Origin: an uncultured Eubacteriales bacterium
Lineage (GTDB): Bacteria; Bacillota; Clostridia; Christensenellales; UBA1242
DNA length: 64,000 nucleotides
Assembly: GCA_948695535.1 (NCBI GenBank)
Contig: CAPRTS010000002.1
Span: 65,975 to 129,974, forward strand
Direction of reading: 5' to 3'
A program made the position numbers and the translations under genes. A model generated the notes under the pieces. The model was not told where the DNA came from, did not search any database, and saw nothing but the letters and a program-made list of their open reading frames with translations. Each line of letters begins with the position of its first letter. Position 1 is the first letter of the stretch. Of the stretch, positions 60,148-64,000 are shown piece by piece.

Positions 60148-62512
60148 TTTGTTTTCGTTCTCCCATGATTTTCTTAGCGTTGCTGATAATCGTAGCGGGT
60201 AAACCTGACAGTTGCGCGACCTCGACCCCAAAACTGTTTTGCTCTTCGCCTTTAACCACTTTGTGTAAAAAAATAATTTGCCCATTGATGCTGGTGGTTA
60301 AAACTTTATAATTAGCCACTTGGTCGTATTCGTGTCCCAATTCAATTAGTTCGTGGAAGTGCGTTGCACACAGGGTCTTACTGCCGATTTGTTCAATGAT
60401 GTACTGCAAAATCGCCTTAGCCAAAGCGTATCCATCATTGGTTCCCGTACCACGACCAATTTCGTCCAACAATAACAAACTATTTTTAGTGGCATTATGC
60501 ACAATATTCGACACCTCGTTCATTTCCACCATAAAGGTTGATTTTCCCGTCAACATGTCATCACTGGCACCAATCCGCGTAAAGATACGGTCGGTCAACG
60601 GCACATCAGCAAACGCACAAGGCACAAATGCCCCCACGTGAGCCATAATCACATTCAAAGCGACAGTACGCATATATGTAGATTTACCCGCCATATTCGG
60701 TCCAGTAATCAACATGGTTGTATTTTTATTGTCTAACTGACAATCGTTGGCAATGAATTGGTTGGCAGCCACCACAGTTTCCAAAACCGGGTGACGGGCA
60801 TCACGTAAGTCTAATACACCATTTTGATTAATATTTGGTCGCACCCATTGGTTTTTACACGCTAAGTAGCCCAAATTGGCTAAAACGTCAATTGTAGCCA
60901 CAGCGTCAGCGTTTTGTTTAATAATATTAATCTGCTGTTTTATTGCGTCTAGTAATTCATTAAATATTTTTTGTTCTAATTTAATTGCTTCACCGGACGC
61001 AGTTAAAATTTTACCTTCAATCTCTCGTAATTCGTCCGTTGTATAACGTTCAGTATTAAGCGTACTACCTTTACGTACGTAACGATAAGGTATATCTTTC
61101 ATCGCGTTCAATGGTGTTTCAATATACCAACCCGCTACGCGATTATAGGCGACTTTTAATTTTTCAATCCCAGTTATTTTACGTTCTTTGGCTTCCAATT
61201 CCAATAACCACTGTTGCCCCAAAGTTCCCGCATTACGCAGTTCATCTAAGGCTTGATGATAACCATCGTTAATATACCCACCTTCCGCCAAAATCGTTGA
61301 TGGTTCGGGTTTAACCGCGCGTAACAACAAATCGCGTAAATTACTTAACGGATCAATTTGTCGCGCTACGGACTGCAACATTTTAGTTTGATAATTTTGT
61401 TGGATGTATTCTTTCACGCGGGCAAGTAATGCCAAACTATCAGTAAAGGCAATGACGTCTTTGGGGTTAACGTTACCATTAGCCACCTTACCACCAAAAC
61501 GGGCAATATCATTAAAATTGCTTAACATTTCTCGCAATTCTACAGTCTTGGTTGATTGATCAGTAAATTCTGCTACGGCATCTTGCCGTTCAATAATTGT
61601 CGTTGGAACTTGCAATGGCGCGGTAACCCAATCAGCCAACAACCGGGCCCCCATAGGAGTTTTAGTTTTATCAAGAACGGCCAACAAACTGCCCGTCTTG
61701 GTGTTATGACGATAGGACGCCACAATTTCCAAAGTATCACGAGCAATCTTATCCAGCACCATATAATTGCTGTCTCGCAGCAGCGTAATTTTGGTAATGT
61801 TGGTAAGTTTATTTTTTGCCGTCAGCAATAAATATTCCAATAACGCCCCCGCCGCGTTAAGCAGTGGTGACTTTTCGGGGATATCGAAAACTTCGGTCGT
61901 ATTAAGTGAAAAATATTGTTTAATGGTTTGATTAGCGTTCTTCGTCGTGAAGGCGTATTCAAAATGTTTTTTCGTGATTACTTCCTTGGGGCGGATGCGC
62001 GAGACAGCATTGTCGTAACAATCGAATTGCGAGACGTAAAATTCCCCTGTCATAATATCCGCCCAAGCCGCGTAGACAAGATTTTGGTCATCTAGTTCGT
62101 AAATGCTAGCGATATAATTATTACTATCTTCATTTAACATAGCATCATCAATTACGGTACCACTAGTTATCACCCGCACAACTTCACGGTTCATTAAGGT
62201 TTTACCATGCGTCGTTTTAACTCCGCCCGGTTGGCCGTCTTCGTCCATTTGTTCAGCTATCGCAATTTTGAAGCCCAATTCGACCAATTTTTTAATGTAA
62301 ATATTCGCTGCATGGTACGGGATACCGCACATCGGAGCTTTTTCAGCAAGACCACATTGTTTGCCCGTTAAGGTTAAACCAATCGCTTGAGAAACATTTT
62401 TAGCATCATCAAAAAACATTTCGTAAAAGTCGCCCAAACGGTAAAATAGCACGCAATCCGGGTACTGCGCTTTTAATTCCAGATATTTTTTCATCGCCGG
62501 TGATATTGTCAT
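60134..62512 (-). CDS. mutS: DNA mismatch repair protein MutS
   Basis: The 792-residue protein has the mismatch-reading F-x-E (LGDFYEMFFDDA), the connector and clamp domains, and the ABC ATPase core with GPNMAGKSTYMR and LLLDEIGRGTGTNDG. It is shorter than the usual 850-870 residues, mostly at the C-terminus, so tetramer and processivity-clamp contacts may be reduced. AGGAG lies 9 nt before its ATG, 23 bp after the miaB gene. Confidence 0.97.
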   Translation of the reverse strand: MTISPAMKKYLELKAQYPDCVLFYRLGDFYEMFFDDAKNVSQAIGLTLTGKQCGLAEKAPMCGIPYHAANIYIKKLVELGFKIAIAEQMDEDGQPGGVKTTHGKTLMNREVVRVITSGTVIDDAMLNEDSNNYIASIYELDDQNLVYAAWADIMTGEFYVSQFDCYDNAVSRIRPKEVITKKHFEYAFTTKNANQTIKQYFSLNTTEVFDIPEKSPLLNAAGALLEYLLLTAKNKLTNITKITLLRDSNYMVLDKIARDTLEIVASYRHNTKTGSLLAVLDKTKTPMGARLLADWVTAPLQVPTTIIERQDAVAEFTDQSTKTVELREMLSNFNDIARFGGKVANGNVNPKDVIAFTDSLALLARVKEYIQQNYQTKMLQSVARQIDPLSNLRDLLLRAVKPEPSTILAEGGYINDGYHQALDELRNAGTLGQQWLLELEAKERKITGIEKLKVAYNRVAGWYIETPLNAMKDIPYRYVRKGSTLNTERYTTDELREIEGKILTASGEAIKLEQKIFNELLDAIKQQINIIKQNADAVATIDVLANLGYLACKNQWVRPNINQNGVLDLRDARHPVLETVVAANQFIANDCQLDNKNTTMLITGPNMAGKSTYMRTVALNVIMAHVGAFVPCAFADVPLTDRIFTRIGASDDMLTGKSTFMVEMNEVSNIVHNATKNSLLLLDEIGRGTGTNDGYALAKAILQYIIEQIGSKTLCATHFHELIELGHEYDQVANYKVLTTSINGQIIFLHKVVKGEEQNSFGVEVAQLSGLPATIISNAKKIMGERKQNENN

Positions 62513-62535
62513 AAGTAATTTCTCCTACCTGCATT

Positions 62536-63543
62536 TTACGACATTTTACGCATAATTTCAACCAACTTTGTGGCACGTACCTTGCGCTCCTGAAACGGGA
62601 CTTGGTCGTCTAACTTATCTGCTACCGTTCCTGAACGATTACTATACGGGAAAATATAAGCTGCGTTGAATTTTATTTTTTGCACAGTTGCTACCGTAGT
62701 GGCAAAGTCAGCAGCAGTTTCGCCCGGAAAGCCACAGATGATATCAGTAGTAATATGAACATCCGGTATATAGGAACGCAAGCAAGCAATTTTTGCCATA
62801 TATTCTGCTACTGTGTATTTACGATTCATCAAGCGAAGAATTTTGTCACAACCACTTTGTAAAGGCAGATGAATATCCCGAGCAATTTTGGGATAAGCGG
62901 CGATAACTTTAATTGTGGCTTCGTCAAAATCTTTGGGGTGCGAAGATAAAAAATGTAAAGTAAAATTACCATCGCGTCCCGCTAAATCGGCTAATAATTG
63001 CGGGAAATTGGGATAGGCATTAACGTTTTGCCCCAACAAATAAATGTGCTGCGCATGGTCTTTGACTTGGTCAAATTCAGCACTAATTTCGGCATAAGGG
63101 CGAATCCGTAATTTACCCCGCACAAATGGCACGATGCAATAACTGCAAAAATTTTCGCAACCATAAGTGATATCAATGTAAGCAGTTTCGCTGGTCACGG
63201 GGGGTAATGGCTGTGTGGGAACGCCCAACTTCTCTACTACTTGTTTGGCATCGTCAGTACCTAATAAAATGTCAACACCCTTAATTTTACGTTTTGCTGA
63301 CAAACATCCAATTACGGCTATTCGTAGATTAGGCTTTTTTTGTTTCAATTGTTTTGCCAAAGCAATATGCGACAAAATTTTTTGTTCGGCAGTGTTACGC
63401 ACACAACAAGTATTAAAGATTATTACGTCGGCCAAAGCATCGTTGGTTACTTGCTGATGTCCCGCCACGGTTAATTGACGAGCAATCTGTTCCGCCGTAT
63501 TCACGTTCATTTGACAGCCATAGTTTTTAATTACGAATTTCAT
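62536..63543 (-). CDS. miaB: MiaB-like methylthiotransferase lacking a TRAM domain
   Basis: The 335-residue protein has the N-terminal UPF0004 domain with cysteines (NYGCQMN, NTCCVRNTAE, GCLSA) for one cluster and the radical-SAM site CENFCSYCIVP. Family members add a methylthio group at C2 of i6A37 in tRNA. It stops shortly after the radical-SAM barrel (ERKVRATKLVEIMRKMS), about 100 residues before the usual end, so the RNA-binding TRAM domain is absent. The miaB-mutS-mutL order supports MiaB. TATAAG lies 7 nt before the ATG with no ribosome site. Confidence 0.88.
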   Translation of the reverse strand: MKFVIKNYGCQMNVNTAEQIARQLTVAGHQQVTNDALADVIIFNTCCVRNTAEQKILSHIALAKQLKQKKPNLRIAVIGCLSAKRKIKGVDILLGTDDAKQVVEKLGVPTQPLPPVTSETAYIDITYGCENFCSYCIVPFVRGKLRIRPYAEISAEFDQVKDHAQHIYLLGQNVNAYPNFPQLLADLAGRDGNFTLHFLSSHPKDFDEATIKVIAAYPKIARDIHLPLQSGCDKILRLMNRKYTVAEYMAKIACLRSYIPDVHITTDIICGFPGETAADFATTVATVQKIKFNAAYIFPYSNRSGTVADKLDDQVPFQERKVRATKLVEIMRKMS

Positions 63544-63573
63544 AAGTTAACTTATAATAACACAAAATAAAGC

Positions 63574-64000
63574 GTGGCAAAACGGAATAAACAAAAGAAA
63601 TTTTGGCGACGCTGTCTGGGTGTTGTCTTAATCATTACTCTGGTGATTATTGTCGGTGGCGGTGTTACGTTAGGTCTAATTTGGCATAGTGAAAACTTAG
63701 ACCATAATAAATTGTTGCTGCAAAATCAAAACGCCATTTTTTACGACCAAGAGAACCAGATTATTACCACTCCCACTACCAAAAAATACGCTCAACTTAA
63801 TGAAATTAATCCGGCATGTGTACAAGCATTCATTGCGGTTGAGGATCGCCATTTTTACGAACACCACGGTTTATCCTACCCGCGCATTATTAAAGCCTTA
63901 GTAAATAATTTAGCTGCTGGTTATTCTAAGGAAGGAGCCAGCACTATTACTCAACAATTAGTCAAAAACACCCATTTAACCAACGAAAAAACCTTACAAC
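63574..64000 (+). CDS. Penicillin-binding protein 1A-type, 3'-truncated by the window
   Basis: A GTG at 63574 opens a frame that continues past the edge. A basic N-terminus (AKRNKQKKFWRRC) and one membrane helix are followed by the start of a glycosyltransferase family 51 domain: FIAVEDRHFYEHHG with the catalytic Glu and STITQQLVKNT. It polymerises peptidoglycan. It is divergent from miaB, and TATAAT at 63553-63558 gives a leader of about 8 nt. Confidence 0.92.
   Translation, partial: MAKRNKQKKFWRRCLGVVLIITLVIIVGGGVTLGLIWHSENLDHNKLLLQNQNAIFYDQENQIITTPTTKKYAQLNEINPACVQAFIAVEDRHFYEHHGLSYPRIIKALVNNLAAGYSKEGASTITQQLVKNTHLTNEKTLQ

Noticed and set aside
1..64000. CRISPR arrays, insertion sequences, rRNA genes
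   Set aside because: No regularly spaced palindromic repeats, transposase genes or rRNA sequence were seen in the window.

Overview
The window looks like a chromosome segment of an uncultured low-to-mid GC Bacillota lineage, probably gut-associated. Support comes from the infC-rpmI-rplT cluster behind an attenuated leader, a DnaD-domain gene overlapping a DnaC/DnaI-type loader gene, the miaB-mutS-mutL cluster, an archaeal/eukaryotic-type prolyl-tRNA synthetase, and large secreted MBG/YDG/InlB-repeat proteins. The standard code is used (TGA is a stop). No close relative can be named from sequence alone.

Layout. 1-3.6 kb: a 5'-truncated inositol-monophosphatase-family gene, an AT-rich orphan, a DUF3592-like membrane protein and glyA. 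3.8-16.4 kb: a surface block with a 3573-residue secreted repeat protein, a small Lys-rich protein and a predicted lipoprotein. The giant gene has a 14-T tract in its promoter spacer. The lipoprotein gene begins with (AAAC)4, which puts its promoter-linked ATG out of frame. 16.5-25.8 kb: a 9.2-kb element between 45-bp direct repeats in tRNA-Asp, with tyrosine integrase, XRE repressor, paired operators, a Zot/pI-like ATPase, SSB, signal-peptide and membrane-anchored structural proteins and a WTDG-repeat propeller protein. This is most like a filamentous (inovirus-like) prophage, although no major coat protein was found. 25.8-26.3 kb: tspO. 26.7-31.4 kb: a gokushovirus-type Microviridae prophage (VP8-like, VP5-like, VP3, VP1, VP2, VP4/Rep) with dif-like ends. 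31.5-43.6 kb: proS-tyrS-M29 aminopeptidase, superoxide dismutase, lytic transglycosylase, an ABC transporter, a candidate small RNA, a PRTase-fold gene, an S51 peptidase, tRNA-Tyr and a second MBG/YDG surface protein. 43.7-64 kb: dapA, dnaD and a helicase loader, ruvC-yebC, a SpoU methyltransferase, infC-rpmI-rplT, small enzymes, pepD, a GNAT protein, rpsO, and the miaB-mutS-mutL-P-type ATPase-ftsZ run, ending in a partial PBP1a.

Two signals stand out. First, about fifteen host genes that begin a transcription unit have no Shine-Dalgarno sequence. They carry a -10 hexamer 5-10 nt before the start codon, usually with a TTGNNN -35 box at 16-18 bp, which predicts leaderless mRNAs. Downstream operon genes and the prophage genes mostly have good Shine-Dalgarno sites. 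Second, two unrelated single-stranded DNA phages are integrated less than 1 kb apart. The microvirus carries an open frame that overprints VP3 and encodes a membrane-plus-helix protein, an E-like lysis candidate. Its capsid gene also has a T-rich codon patch at the expected position of the surface-protrusion loop.
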